Below, piece by piece: positions 53,283 through 61,922 of a DNA stretch of 64,000 bases; the stretch's first letter is position 1, and each line of letters begins with the position of its first letter. The position numbers and the translations under genes are program-made. The notes under the pieces were generated by a model. It searched no databases. It was not told the origin of the DNA and worked only from the letters and a program-made list of their open reading frames with translations. Source of the stretch: Shinella zoogloeoides (GTDB lineage: Bacteria; Pseudomonadota; Alphaproteobacteria; Rhizobiales; Rhizobiaceae); the NCBI RefSeq assembly GCF_022682305.1, contig NZ_CP093531.1, forward strand, positions 62,001 through 126,000. The letters are read 5' to 3'.

Positions 53283-53557
53283 TGGCCGTTGGCCGGGACC
53301 GGCGCAACGGGGAGAAACGCCACGGCCCGGCGATAGGATCAGCGGCGGCGGGCTTGCACCACGGTTTTCCAGGCCTCGACCCAGAAGCAAAAAAGCGAAG
53401 CGCCCCGTCTGAATCGAAATCCAGCCCGGCGTTGCCGCATCGTCCCCTCGCGTGCACGCATACGCGCGCCCGCGCACTCCCATTTAGAATTAGGGGCCGG
53501 AATCCTAGTTTCGGGGAGAAAAAATCACCGTCTCGCCTGAGTTGGTCAACACTTTAA

Positions 53558-53622
53558 AATCCCATAAACCCCGGATTTTCCTCGCGTCAACGGATTTTGA
53601 AATCCCGTAAACCCCGGATTTC
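53558..53622. repeat. iteron-like repeats
   Basis: Two 22-bp units, AAATCCC(A/G)TAAACCCCGG and ATTT, start at 53558 and 53601 (43 bp apart, four helical turns). The outer AAATCC and GGATTT of each unit are inverted. Related units occur in copy 1 near 52105 and 52150. They lie about 230 bp (without the IS) upstream of a Rep_3-like initiator gene. Confidence 0.55.
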
Positions 53623-53630
53623 GGCCTTAG

Positions 53631-54561
53631 TGTCCGTTCCAAAAAGGAGCGAGTGATTTCAGCAGGTTATGATTCAGTCGGATTTCTGAGATTCGACGGA
53701 GATCACGATGGCCTGGACCGAAACCACTCGCCGGCACTATGAGCGCCGCAGTGCCCGTTACGCAAGCGATTTGACCGACGCGGAGTGGGCGCTGATCGAA
53801 CCGCTGATGCCGTCGCCGAACCGCATCGGTCGGCCGCGCAAGACGGCCCTGCGCGAGGTGGTGAACGCGCTTTTGTATATGGCGTCGGCGGGCGGCGCGT
53901 GGCGGCTCTTGCCGAAGGATTTTCCGCCGTTCTCGACGGTGCAGAAATATTTCTACCGCTGGCGTGACGAGGGTCGGCTTCGCGCCATCAACAATGAACT
54001 GGTGATGGTGGCACGCGAGCGCGAAGGCAAAGAGGCCAGCCCCAGTGCCGGCGTCATCGACAGCCAGTCGGTCAAGACCACCGAAAGCGGCGGAATACGT
54101 GGCTTTGACGCGGGCAAGAAGGTCATGGGCCGCAAGCGGCATATCGTCGTCGATACGCTCGGCCTCATGGTCGGGCTGGTCATCCATGCCGCCGACATTC
54201 AGGACCGCGACGGAGCGCCCGCCGTCCTGAAATCGATCCTCAAGCGCTGGCCGTGGCTGCGCCATGTCTTCGCCGATGGCGGCTATGCCGGGCCGAAGCT
54301 GAGGGGAGCCTTGCAGAAGGTCGGCAAGTTCACGCTCGAAATCATCAAGCGTTCCGACAGCGCCAAAGGCTTCGAGGTCCTGCCGCGCCGTTGGGTGGTC
54401 GAGAGGACATTCGCCTGGCTCGGACGATGCCGCAGGCTCGCAAAGGACTTCGAACGAACCATTGCTTCCGCCGAGGCATGGGTCTTCATCGCAAATATCC
54501 GCATGCTCACCCGCAGGCTCGCAAGGCCTTGAAAACATGGCGGTCGTTACGATTCAGACTC
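53631..54561. mobile_element. IS5-family (IS427-like) insertion sequence
   Basis: The insertion into repeat copy 2 is exposed by comparison with copy 1, and the repeated TTA (53628-53630, 54562-54564) is the target duplication; CTTA is an alternative reading. Ends start GTGTCCG and, on the other strand, GAGTCTG. It carries one transposase gene. Length about 931 bp. Confidence 0.85.
53708..54532 (+). CDS. IS5-family transposase
   Basis: The 274-residue transposase has an N-terminal DUF4096-type region (LTDAEWALIEPLMPSPNRIG, then RPRKTALREVVNALLYMASA) and a DDE core: Asp in AGVIDSQSVKTTES, Asp in HVFADGGYAGPKLRGAL, Glu in RWVVERTFAWLGRCRRL. It is intact in one frame, so the element could be active. 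Confidence 0.92.
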   Translation: MAWTETTRRHYERRSARYASDLTDAEWALIEPLMPSPNRIGRPRKTALREVVNALLYMASAGGAWRLLPKDFPPFSTVQKYFYRWRDEGRLRAINNELVMVAREREGKEASPSAGVIDSQSVKTTESGGIRGFDAGKKVMGRKRHIVVDTLGLMVGLVIHAADIQDRDGAPAVLKSILKRWPWLRHVFADGGYAGPKLRGALQKVGKFTLEIIKRSDSAKGFEVLPRRWVVERTFAWLGRCRRLAKDFERTIASAEAWVFIANIRMLTRRLARP

Positions 54562-54611
54562 TTAACATCCCATGCTTCTGAAGCAACGGATCTTATTTTA
54601 AATGCCGATTG

Positions 54612-54784
54612 TCTGCACAGCTCGGCCGATCCAGATATTTCTCTGAAAGAAAATTAAGTAATCTCTGAATTGATAATGAAAAACTCGATATTAAACTCTA
54701 GAAATCTACAGAAATACAATTTTGCACTTGATTTTATTCTTGTGACCGGAAACCTTAACTACAGGACACGCACATGAGGAAGCC
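54612..54784. other. AT-rich leader region before the initiator gene
   Basis: About 170 bp, strikingly AT-rich (54640-54740), typical of a promoter and origin-unwinding region. TTGCAC at 54722 may be a -35 box. Confidence 0.4.
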
Positions 54785-56386
54785 ATGCCGGCGCAGAGAA
54801 AACAGTTTCAGCCATCCAGCCGGGGAGACCTGTCGACGGCGCTGAAGAACCGGAAATCGCTTGCGATCGTCGCCCCGCAGTCGCCGAGACCGCCGGAGAT
54901 GCTGGCAGGCATTTCCGTCGTCAAAGGCGCCGAGCAGCTGACGTCGTCGGACCTTGCCCTGCACGAGCTGCTGATCTCCAAAGCCTACGAAACCGATATC
55001 TCGATGTCGCGCAGCTCCTACGAAATCCCGCTGGCCGAATGCCTGCGGTTTCTGTGGTCGGATGCCAGGGAAGCGGATGTGAGGGCCTCGCTGACTCGGA
55101 TGGAACAGGTGAGGTTATCATTCGCGGGCGAAGAAGGCCGGTCGTTCAGCAACGTCCAGATGCTGACCGCATGGTCGGCGGAAAAAGGTGCGAGGATCGA
55201 TATCGGGTACCAGTTCCCCGACCCCATCAAATGGCTGATGCGGACGATGCCTTCCTACGGCTATGTCGAGCTGGCCGCCATCGGACACGGCGCGATGCGC
55301 TCCAGATATTCGGCGCTGCTCTACAAGAGGCTCGTGCACGAGGTCAGCCTGCGCAGGTGGCGAGAAGGTTCCGACAATTCCTTCGTACTCGAGTTCACTC
55401 CCGCCGAACTGGCCGAGCTGGTGGGATTTCAAACGCCGGGTACGTCCTTCTTCTCGAAGCTTCAGGAACGGGTCATCTCAAGGTTCGCGCAGGATTTCCT
55501 CGGTGTGCGCAAGTTCAGCCTCAGGATCACCTACGACGGCCTGCCTTCGCCGGCGCGCGGCCAGGGAAAGAAGACGTCGCTGATTCAACTGCACGTCAAG
55601 GTCCACCCCGACACGCACCACACGGTCCGTACCGACGACAGGGCGCTACGGGTCCGCGGTGAACAGGCCGGTAAGGCCGATGTTCCCAAATTCAGGATCA
55701 ACAGCGTCTTCTGGCTGCAGGTCGCGCAAAAATTCAGGTCGCTCAGGCTAACCCATCATTCCGCTTACTGGACATGGAGCGTGGCGCTCGACGAGGCGCT
55801 GGAGGGCGTTCCGCTGACGGCCGGATACGGCCAGCGCCGCTATCGCGGGAAGAACCTCCTGGCGGCGATCGACGCAAACGGCGTCGAGGCGGCCGCCTGG
55901 TGCTTTTTCGCGGAAGAAGTGGAGATCGGGGCCGACCTCTGCAATTCGCCGCATGTCATACAGAAACTCGGGCAAGCCGACAAAAGCCGCCTGGAGCGGA
56001 TCGCCGAGAAGAAGCGGAAACCAAAGTCCCGGCCTGCGGTCGAGGGGAGGGGGGCAACTGCCGCCGCGCCGAGCATCCTCGAACGTCCGGTGGAACCGTC
56101 CTTCGAGACCTGCACGCATATCGACCTGGAAATCGACCACGCCGCTTCTGCCACCGACCTGGATGGCTTTGTCTACGAACCGCTCAGCCAGGTGATCTGG
56201 AACGGAGACCACGAGCGCCGGCTACGCGTTCATTTCCGGGCGCCTGGCACGACCGCCCGCCAGCATTTCGGCTTCACGATCTCGCCCGGCGACGAGGGCG
56301 AGCTGCTCGCGGCTCTCAGGAAGCTCGACACCTGGCTGACCGGCCCGCCCATCTACCGCATCGAACACGAGGACGCACGTTCATGA
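54785..56386 (+). CDS. Rep_3-like plasmid replication initiator
   Basis: The 533-residue protein has a central region resembling two winged helices of Rep_3 initiators: SSDLALHELLISKAYETDIS, FPDPIKWLMRTMPSYGYVEL, RSRYSALLYKRLVHEVSLRR and EFTPAELAELVGFQTPGTSF then FFSKLQERVISRFAQDFLGV. The C-terminal half, with a basic linker at about 405-430, is not assigned. Iteron-like repeats and an AT-rich leader lie directly upstream, as expected for such replicons. The next gene overlaps by ATGA. It would be a second replication system beside repABC. Similarity is recalled, not searched. Confidence 0.55.
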   Translation: MPAQRKQFQPSSRGDLSTALKNRKSLAIVAPQSPRPPEMLAGISVVKGAEQLTSSDLALHELLISKAYETDISMSRSSYEIPLAECLRFLWSDAREADVRASLTRMEQVRLSFAGEEGRSFSNVQMLTAWSAEKGARIDIGYQFPDPIKWLMRTMPSYGYVELAAIGHGAMRSRYSALLYKRLVHEVSLRRWREGSDNSFVLEFTPAELAELVGFQTPGTSFFSKLQERVISRFAQDFLGVRKFSLRITYDGLPSPARGQGKKTSLIQLHVKVHPDTHHTVRTDDRALRVRGEQAGKADVPKFRINSVFWLQVAQKFRSLRLTHHSAYWTWSVALDEALEGVPLTAGYGQRRYRGKNLLAAIDANGVEAAAWCFFAEEVEIGADLCNSPHVIQKLGQADKSRLERIAEKKRKPKSRPAVEGRGATAAAPSILERPVEPSFETCTHIDLEIDHAASATDLDGFVYEPLSQVIWNGDHERRLRVHFRAPGTTARQHFGFTISPGDEGELLAALRKLDTWLTGPPIYRIEHEDARS

Positions 56387-57399
56387 CGACGAAGCTGCCC
56401 GACGATGACGACAGCAAGCTCTATACCGTGCCGCATGCCGCCATCCTCCTGACCGCGGAACAGCCGCTCTCGCGGGAAGCCGGCATTGCGGCGATGCAGG
56501 CGGTCACCGCCTGTCTCGAGGCCGCCGACGATACTGGCGACATGCGCCCGATGTGGATCAAGTTTGAATCCATCGACACGGTTCACATTTACCACCTGCT
56601 GGCAGTCCGCGTGCCTGCCAGCCGATCGTTCCTCGGCGAACTGGTCAAGGCGGTGCCTTCCATTGATCGCTTCAATCTCGTGGCCTCGTTCGACTACCGA
56701 GCCCGCCAGTATCCGAAGCCGAGGAAAAGGGTGTCGGTGAGCGGGAAGATGCCGGTTAAACAAGCGCCCCGGTCCGTTGAGGATTATGTGAGCGAATGGC
56801 CGCTGAAGCTGCGGTTTCTCGCTACCGATGAAGCCAGGCGCGAGGCCCGGGAGCTTGGAAGCATTTATGAGAGATGGCCCTTCTTCAATTTCTCCGACGA
56901 GGACCTGCGAGAGACCTCCGATCGCCTGATGCGAGATTTCGGTGAGCGGTATCCGCTGCTCGCGGAGGCCGACCGGATCATGGGCGGCAAGATCACGAAG
57001 GTGATCGCCGAGCTCGGCCGACACCCGCATGCACCGGTCTGGGAGCGCAAACGCTTCTGGGCCACGCTGAAAAACTGCGCCGTGATGAGCTGGGAAGCCT
57101 TCGCCGACGACCTTCTCGCGGAGATCGCCGCCGGCCGCACGGACAGGTTCCGCTTCCATGAGGAGCGGCTCGGTACTGCTGCCGAACGGCATTTGCACCG
57201 GGATATCGCGCAGAAGGGCAAGCCGGTCGTCACGGTGAGCGAGCCGCGCTGCCCTCCCTCGGTTTCGCAGGCGCTTTGGCTACGGGTTCCCGAGGAACAC
57301 CGGCAGGAGGCGATCGAGTTCGCGGCGAGAGGGTTGCGCAGGGGCATTCATCCCGAGGATGCCTTCGAGGATTTCGTGTCGTCGATCGCATCTCGTTAA
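56383..57399 (+). CDS. hypothetical protein coupled to the initiator gene
   Basis: The 338-residue protein starts MTTKLPDDDDSKLYTVPHAA at 56383, overlapping the initiator stop (ATGA), which decides the start. It includes WIKFESIDTVHIYHLLAVRV and ends GIHPEDAFEDFVSSIASR. No family is recognised; there is no membrane or signal segment. Coupling suggests a role with the replication protein, but that is inference. Confidence 0.6.
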   Translation: MTTKLPDDDDSKLYTVPHAAILLTAEQPLSREAGIAAMQAVTACLEAADDTGDMRPMWIKFESIDTVHIYHLLAVRVPASRSFLGELVKAVPSIDRFNLVASFDYRARQYPKPRKRVSVSGKMPVKQAPRSVEDYVSEWPLKLRFLATDEARREARELGSIYERWPFFNFSDEDLRETSDRLMRDFGERYPLLAEADRIMGGKITKVIAELGRHPHAPVWERKRFWATLKNCAVMSWEAFADDLLAEIAAGRTDRFRFHEERLGTAAERHLHRDIAQKGKPVVTVSEPRCPPSVSQALWLRVPEEHRQEAIEFAARGLRRGIHPEDAFEDFVSSIASR

Positions 57400-57574
57400 C
57401 CGGATCGCACACCACTCGGATGCCGCGTTGACTTTCAAATTTGCACGCGGCATAGTTGCATCAAGTTGGAGACCAGACGTCATGACGAAGACCCTGCGAA
57501 TAGCCTGATGCGTTCCATCGCCCGCCATACCGGCCGGGCGGCGTTGTCAGTATGTTTGCAAGGAGCGGCCCGTC

Positions 57575-59566
57575 ATGGCGAGCAAGACGCAAGAAAATTC
57601 GTTCGAGTGGGAGATCGCCCGTCTCCACATCCACAAAATCTTCCACGATCTCGGACCTGCTCCGAAGGGCACGCATCTCGTCCTCATCCCGTCGACGGCG
57701 AGCGTTTCGCATTGGCATCGCGGCATGCAGGCTCGCATCCGCGCGATCAGGGGCAGCCTGGGCGAAGCCCCGAAGTCCAACACTCTCGCGGACGAACTCC
57801 GCATTCCCGACGAATGGGATGACATCGCAGCGAACACGGAACCGTCGGAATACGACGTCACGGTTCACATCCTGAGTTCGCTCGGCGTCGATGATCGCCT
57901 CGACAGCGAGGGATGCGTCATCCTGCTCGCCACGCCCGAAAACGAGAACCTCAATCATCCGTCGCTGCTGCTGCTCGATGGCCGCATCAAGGTGCGCTAC
58001 GACCTTGCTATGATCGTCGAGGCAGCGGCGGCCTGCGGCCGCGCGATCGACATGAAGGACGCCTATCTCCTGGCGCGCATGCCGCATCGCCGCCGCGGCA
58101 TCGCCTTCCATTCCCACCGTCCGATCCGCGAGAGCCACACCCTGCACGCCCAGGCCGTGAAACTCGAGGCCGAGCGTGAGGAAGCGGAACGCAAGGAGCA
58201 GGAAAAGGAGCAGAACAAGCGTAATCCCAAGGGCGACCGCGTCGTTCCCGACGATGTGGCCCCGCTTGAAGACATGCACGGCTTCGGCGCGGCGGCGGAC
58301 TGGGGGCATGAACTGGCCGAGGATATCGAAGACTGGCGGCGCTGCGACATTCCCTGGAGCGACGTCGACAACGGCATCCTGCTGTCCGGTCCTCCCGGCT
58401 GCGGCAAGACGACGTTTGCCAAGGCCCTGGCGCGGTCGCTGGATGCCCACCTCGTTGTCGGCAGCTATTCCGCCTGGCTCGGCAGCGGTGGCGGTCATCA
58501 GGGCGATCTTCTGTGTTCGATGCGCTCGGCTTTCGCCGAAGCCATGAAGCACGCGCCGTCCGTCCTGCTGATCGACGAGATCGACAATTTCGTGCAACGC
58601 GGCAGCATCGGCGATGGCCGCGCGGACGAATGGATGCGCGGTGTCGTCAACGGACTGCTCGAATGCATGGACGGCGCCATCGAGCGTGAAGGTGTCATCG
58701 TCGTCGGTGCGACCAACGACCCTTCCGGCATCGATGCCGCCCTTCGTCGTCCCGGCCGTCTCGACCGGCATATCGAGATTCCGCTTCCGGATGCGACGGC
58801 GCGGGCCGCGATCCTGCGCCAGCACCTTGGAGCCGGGGAGCTCGATCTGCTGTCGCTGACGCGACAGACGGATGGGATGTCGGGCGCCGATCTCGAACGC
58901 ATCGCCCGCGATGCCCGTCGCCGTGCCCGCCGTGAGCGCGCCGATATCGAGCTTCGCCATGTCGTCGACTCGCTTCCGGTTCGCCAGCGCCGGACGGCCG
59001 CGACCCTGCGTCACATCGCGGTCCATGAATGCGGTCACGCCGTTGTCGCCGCTGCGATCGGCTGCACGGTCGGCGAGATCATGATCGAGCCTGACTTTAT
59101 TCCCGGCCAGGCAAAGTACATCGGCGGCTTCGCGGCAATCGGCATGCCCGAGGGTCTCCATGATTTCCAGTGGTATATCGACCGTATTACGCACAACATG
59201 GGCGGGCTGGTCGCCGAGGAGATGGTTTACGGCAGCCATAGCGACAGCGTCGCCATCGATCTCTACAACGCGACGGAAACGGCGCGCCACGCCCTTGCGG
59301 GCTTCGGCATGGGCGAGAGCCTGTATTCTCACGGCGTCCCCGGCCTGACCGACCTGACGCATGCCGCCGATCTCGATCCCGTGCTCCGCCGGGATATCGA
59401 CGACCTGCTCCATAGCCAGGTTTTGCGCGCCCGCGCCGTTCTCGAAGAACACCGCGCAGCGTTCGACGAACTGGTCGAGCTGCTGCTCACGCACGAGCGT
59501 CTCGACGGGGCCGTGGTGCATGAGCTCGTCCGCCGTCCGCGCCGCCAGCTGGCTCTGGCGAACTAG
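57575..59566 (+). CDS. soluble FtsH-like AAA+ metalloprotease
   Basis: The 663-residue protein has an AAA module with Walker A ILLSGPPGCGKTTFAKALAR (about residue 271), Walker B SVLLIDEIDNFVQRGS and the second region of homology GATNDPSGIDAALRRPGRLD. An M41-type protease domain follows with HECGHAVVAAA (HExxH, about residue 486). Chromosomal FtsH has N-terminal membrane helices; here the first 250 residues are soluble and contain a charged coiled coil (about 190-215, KLEAEREEAERKEQEKEQ). It may degrade a plasmid or host target. ATG 57575 follows AAGGAG. It probably starts a gene set with 59576 onward. Confidence 0.85.
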   Translation: MASKTQENSFEWEIARLHIHKIFHDLGPAPKGTHLVLIPSTASVSHWHRGMQARIRAIRGSLGEAPKSNTLADELRIPDEWDDIAANTEPSEYDVTVHILSSLGVDDRLDSEGCVILLATPENENLNHPSLLLLDGRIKVRYDLAMIVEAAAACGRAIDMKDAYLLARMPHRRRGIAFHSHRPIRESHTLHAQAVKLEAEREEAERKEQEKEQNKRNPKGDRVVPDDVAPLEDMHGFGAAADWGHELAEDIEDWRRCDIPWSDVDNGILLSGPPGCGKTTFAKALARSLDAHLVVGSYSAWLGSGGGHQGDLLCSMRSAFAEAMKHAPSVLLIDEIDNFVQRGSIGDGRADEWMRGVVNGLLECMDGAIEREGVIVVGATNDPSGIDAALRRPGRLDRHIEIPLPDATARAAILRQHLGAGELDLLSLTRQTDGMSGADLERIARDARRRARRERADIELRHVVDSLPVRQRRTAATLRHIAVHECGHAVVAAAIGCTVGEIMIEPDFIPGQAKYIGGFAAIGMPEGLHDFQWYIDRITHNMGGLVAEEMVYGSHSDSVAIDLYNATETARHALAGFGMGESLYSHGVPGLTDLTHAADLDPVLRRDIDDLLHSQVLRARAVLEEHRAAFDELVELLLTHERLDGAVVHELVRRPRRQLALAN

Positions 59567-59575
59567 GAAGGGCGG

Positions 59576-60115
59576 ATGTTCGTGCAGAAATTCTACATTG
59601 CGGACACGCATTTTCGCCATGAGCGCATTCTCACGCTCCAGCCGCGCCCGTTTCCGTCTATCGACGCGCATGACAATGCCATCGTCGAACGCTGGAACGC
59701 GGTCGTACGCGACCACGACATCGTCTATCACCTTGGCGATTTCGCGTTCCGCCTCGGCGAGCGGTTCGACAAGCTCTCCTGGCTGTTTTCCCGGCTGAAG
59801 GGGCGCAAGCACCTCGTCCTCGGAAACCACGATGTGACGAGCAAGGGCGAGATTCACCCGCATCTTGCCGCGCTCGCCTGGGCCGCGCCTCCGGCGCATG
59901 CGTTGCGCACCAGGGATGGCGGCCGCGAAATCTACCTGTCGCACTATGCCTGCCGGACCTGGCCCTGCCAGCACTACGGCGCGGTGCATTTTTACGGCCA
60001 TTCACACGGGCATCTGCCCGGCACCGGCCTGTCGCGCGACGTCGGTGTCGATCTTCCCGATGTCGATTTCACGCCACGCACTTTCGATGAACTGACGAAG
60101 GAGATGTTTCGATGA
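59576..60115 (+). CDS. metallophosphoesterase, short form
   Basis: The 179-residue enzyme has compact calcineurin-like blocks: FYIADTHFRHERILTL (DTHF), IVYHLGDFAFR (GDF), HLVLGNHDVTSK (GNHD), YLSHYACRTWP (H) and HFYGHSHGHLPG (GHSH). This short form resembles phage and plasmid phosphoesterases. It lies 9 bp after the FtsH-like stop and overlaps the next gene by ATGA. Confidence 0.88.
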   Translation: MFVQKFYIADTHFRHERILTLQPRPFPSIDAHDNAIVERWNAVVRDHDIVYHLGDFAFRLGERFDKLSWLFSRLKGRKHLVLGNHDVTSKGEIHPHLAALAWAAPPAHALRTRDGGREIYLSHYACRTWPCQHYGAVHFYGHSHGHLPGTGLSRDVGVDLPDVDFTPRTFDELTKEMFR

Positions 60116-60399
60116 CCGGTGCAGAACTGAATGAACTGTACGGGGCGGTGATTTCGCCAGACGCTCGGGTTGCCGTTCCGCAGGCATGGATGCCCGCGGT
60201 GCATGAAGCGATGCGCGCCTTCGAGGTGCTACCGACGCGTGTCCGCGCTTTCATGATCGTCACTGGCATCGCGGAGGCCGCTGGCGCAATCGAGTTCCAG
60301 CTCGCAGCCGCGCCGACATATATCGATGAGGATGGCTGGGAGATGATCTCCGGCATCCTCGCGAATGCCAACGCCGCTATTCATCGGAGCGTTCACTGA
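60112..60399 (+). CDS. hypothetical protein, 95 residues
   Basis: The protein starts MTGAELNELYGAVISPDARV and continues with ILPTRVRAF-like VLPTRVRAFMIVTGIAEAAG. It is coupled at both ends: ATGA with the phosphoesterase and TGATG with the next gene. No family is recognised. Confidence 0.6.
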   Translation: MTGAELNELYGAVISPDARVAVPQAWMPAVHEAMRAFEVLPTRVRAFMIVTGIAEAAGAIEFQLAAAPTYIDEDGWEMISGILANANAAIHRSVH

Positions 60400-61010
60400 T
60401 GGATCTCCGATACGATCTGGAAATCCGTGCTGCGGCCGGCGGCATCCTGCCGGATGGTGCCGGGATCGATGCCGGAAACGGTTGGCGAAGCCTCATTTCG
60501 ACCGCCATCGCCGGGATCGCGCAGGCCGCCGGAGATCGCGTTACGATCCGAAAGGTCGGCGAAAAGATGGGATACCTGGACCTCCGTCTTGCGGTCAAGG
60601 AACTCCCTCGCGAAACGATCAATGCCGTCTATGGGATCGCAGGGCAGGCGAGGGCACAATCGGGCGATATCTGCGAGCTTTGCGGCCGGCCCGGAGAAAT
60701 CCGCAGGACCGGCTGGCATCGGGTGCGTTGCGACGGATGCGAGGACGAGCACCCGCGCCGTCGCCGGTTCATGGACTTGCACCGGAACGATATCGACGAA
60801 GCCGCTGCCCACTATATCGGGGTCTGCCTGGAACATGGCCGGCTCTTTCCTGTCGCCAACATCGCGCTCCAGGCGTGGCCGGACGACGTCGACCGCCGTC
60901 ACTTCATCGATGCCGTGAACGACGCGGTGAGTTGGTGGCGAGCGGGCTCATGGATCGAACGGGTCGGCGACGAGCCGCGCGAGGCGTTTCGGGGACTTCG
61001 ATTTCCGTGA
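60399..61010 (+). CDS. zinc-ribbon hypothetical protein A (paralogue of 61064-61879)
   Basis: The 203-residue protein contains a four-cysteine knuckle pair ICELCGRPGE and VRCDGCEDEH, which should bind one zinc. Upstream it has a GWRSLISTAIAGI segment and KVGEKMGYLDLRLAVKELPR. The same order (GWR, K-EK-G-LD, CxxCG, CxxC) appears in the next gene, so the two are paralogues. Start ATG 60399 overlaps the previous stop. No family is named. Confidence 0.62.
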   Translation: MDLRYDLEIRAAAGGILPDGAGIDAGNGWRSLISTAIAGIAQAAGDRVTIRKVGEKMGYLDLRLAVKELPRETINAVYGIAGQARAQSGDICELCGRPGEIRRTGWHRVRCDGCEDEHPRRRRFMDLHRNDIDEAAAHYIGVCLEHGRLFPVANIALQAWPDDVDRRHFIDAVNDAVSWWRAGSWIERVGDEPREAFRGLRFP

Positions 61011-61016
61011 TTGCAG

Positions 61017-61051
61017 GCGTTGTTGCTGTTTCCAGGAAACAGCAACAACGC
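61017..61051. promoter_or_regulatory. perfect 35-bp palindrome between paralogous genes
   Basis: Two 17-bp arms (GCGTTGTTGCTGTTTCC and its complement) around a single A. It lies 7 bp after the 61010 stop and 13 bp before the next start, next to its ribosome-binding site (GAGGAGGGA). There is no T-run, so it is not a simple terminator; it may be an operator or an mRNA hairpin that modulates the downstream gene. Confidence 0.6.
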
Positions 61052-61063
61052 GAGGAGGGACTG

Positions 61064-61879
61064 ATGGAAGACTGGCTGGAAACCCTGCGCCGCCGCTACC
61101 GGATCAATGCCGACGCCGAATTCGCCATCGGCCGCGGTTGGCGCGGTATCGTCGAACGCTTCTATGCGTCAGCAGAGGCGATCCTCGTCGATCCCGGACG
61201 GATGCGCACGGGGCAGATCAAGGAGAAACTCGGCCGTCTGGATATCCACGTCGATGTCGATGAAACCTATCGGTCGCTGATCGGCTGGCACGTCAGGTGG
61301 GCCGAGGAGCAGGCCTCTTTTACATGCGAGCATTGCGGATCGCCTTACGCGTCACTCACGCCGACGAGACACATCGTCGAGTGCGACGACTGCCGCTATC
61401 TCGGCCTCGCACTCGACCAGAGAACCCGCCGGGCATCAGAGATCGCATCCGCTACCCGGCGCTATGTCCGGGACTGCGCGCGTGCCGGAAAAGTCCTCGA
61501 CATCGAGGCGTGGGCGGAACGGCGGTGGCGAAAGAACAGCGAGCTGAAGCGCAAGGCGATGCTCGACGCCGTGCGTGACGAAATTCGCCAGGGCGTCGCC
61601 GTGGTCGATGTCTGGCGGCGTTTCGAGGTCCCCGGAAAGATCGCCCGCGAGCTCGTCGGCGCACATTCCTATGCCGATCTGTACTGCATTCTTCGCGACA
61701 ATGCGATGGAACCGGGGTTTCGGCCGGGGGAGGTCGCACGCTGGGTTGCCGACGGGAAGATGGAAAAATCGCAGGTCGTCGAGATTTTTGGGATCGCCGA
61801 CGATGATGTGGAGGCTTTTCTGTCGGCATGGCTGGCCGAGGAGGCCAGCAAAAAGCAGGAACCGGATGCCGGCGACTGA
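61064..61879 (+). CDS. zinc-ribbon hypothetical protein B
   Basis: The 271-residue protein starts MEDWLETLRRRYRINADAEF after a strong ribosome-binding site. The N-terminal half mirrors the previous gene: AIGRGWRGIVERFYASAE, QIKEKLGRLDIHVDVDETYR, TCEHCGSPYA and VECDDCRYLG. The C-terminal half adds a helical repeat-like region (GVAVVDVWRRFEVPGKIARE; GEVARWVADGKMEKSQVVEI) that could be a DNA-binding HTH pair. I infer a nucleic-acid-binding protein; no family is named. Confidence 0.62.
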   Translation: MEDWLETLRRRYRINADAEFAIGRGWRGIVERFYASAEAILVDPGRMRTGQIKEKLGRLDIHVDVDETYRSLIGWHVRWAEEQASFTCEHCGSPYASLTPTRHIVECDDCRYLGLALDQRTRRASEIASATRRYVRDCARAGKVLDIEAWAERRWRKNSELKRKAMLDAVRDEIRQGVAVVDVWRRFEVPGKIARELVGAHSYADLYCILRDNAMEPGFRPGEVARWVADGKMEKSQVVEIFGIADDDVEAFLSAWLAEEASKKQEPDAGD

Positions 61880-61922
61880 TGCCGGCGTAAATCTCCTGCA
61901 TGTCGGCGTTCGTACTTTGCCT

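Larger units (their letters stand above)
53276..54610. repeat. long direct repeat, copy 2, interrupted by IS5-family element
   Basis: Matches copy 1 (51826-52210) at 53276-53630 and again at 54562-54610 after the insertion. The two copies flank the PIN/HicB-like module and the recombinase relic. Confidence 0.8.

Noticed and set aside
57461..60001. 846-codon minus frame opposite the FtsH-like gene
   Set aside because: It mirrors the plus-strand protease and phosphoesterase genes, which have full catalytic motifs.
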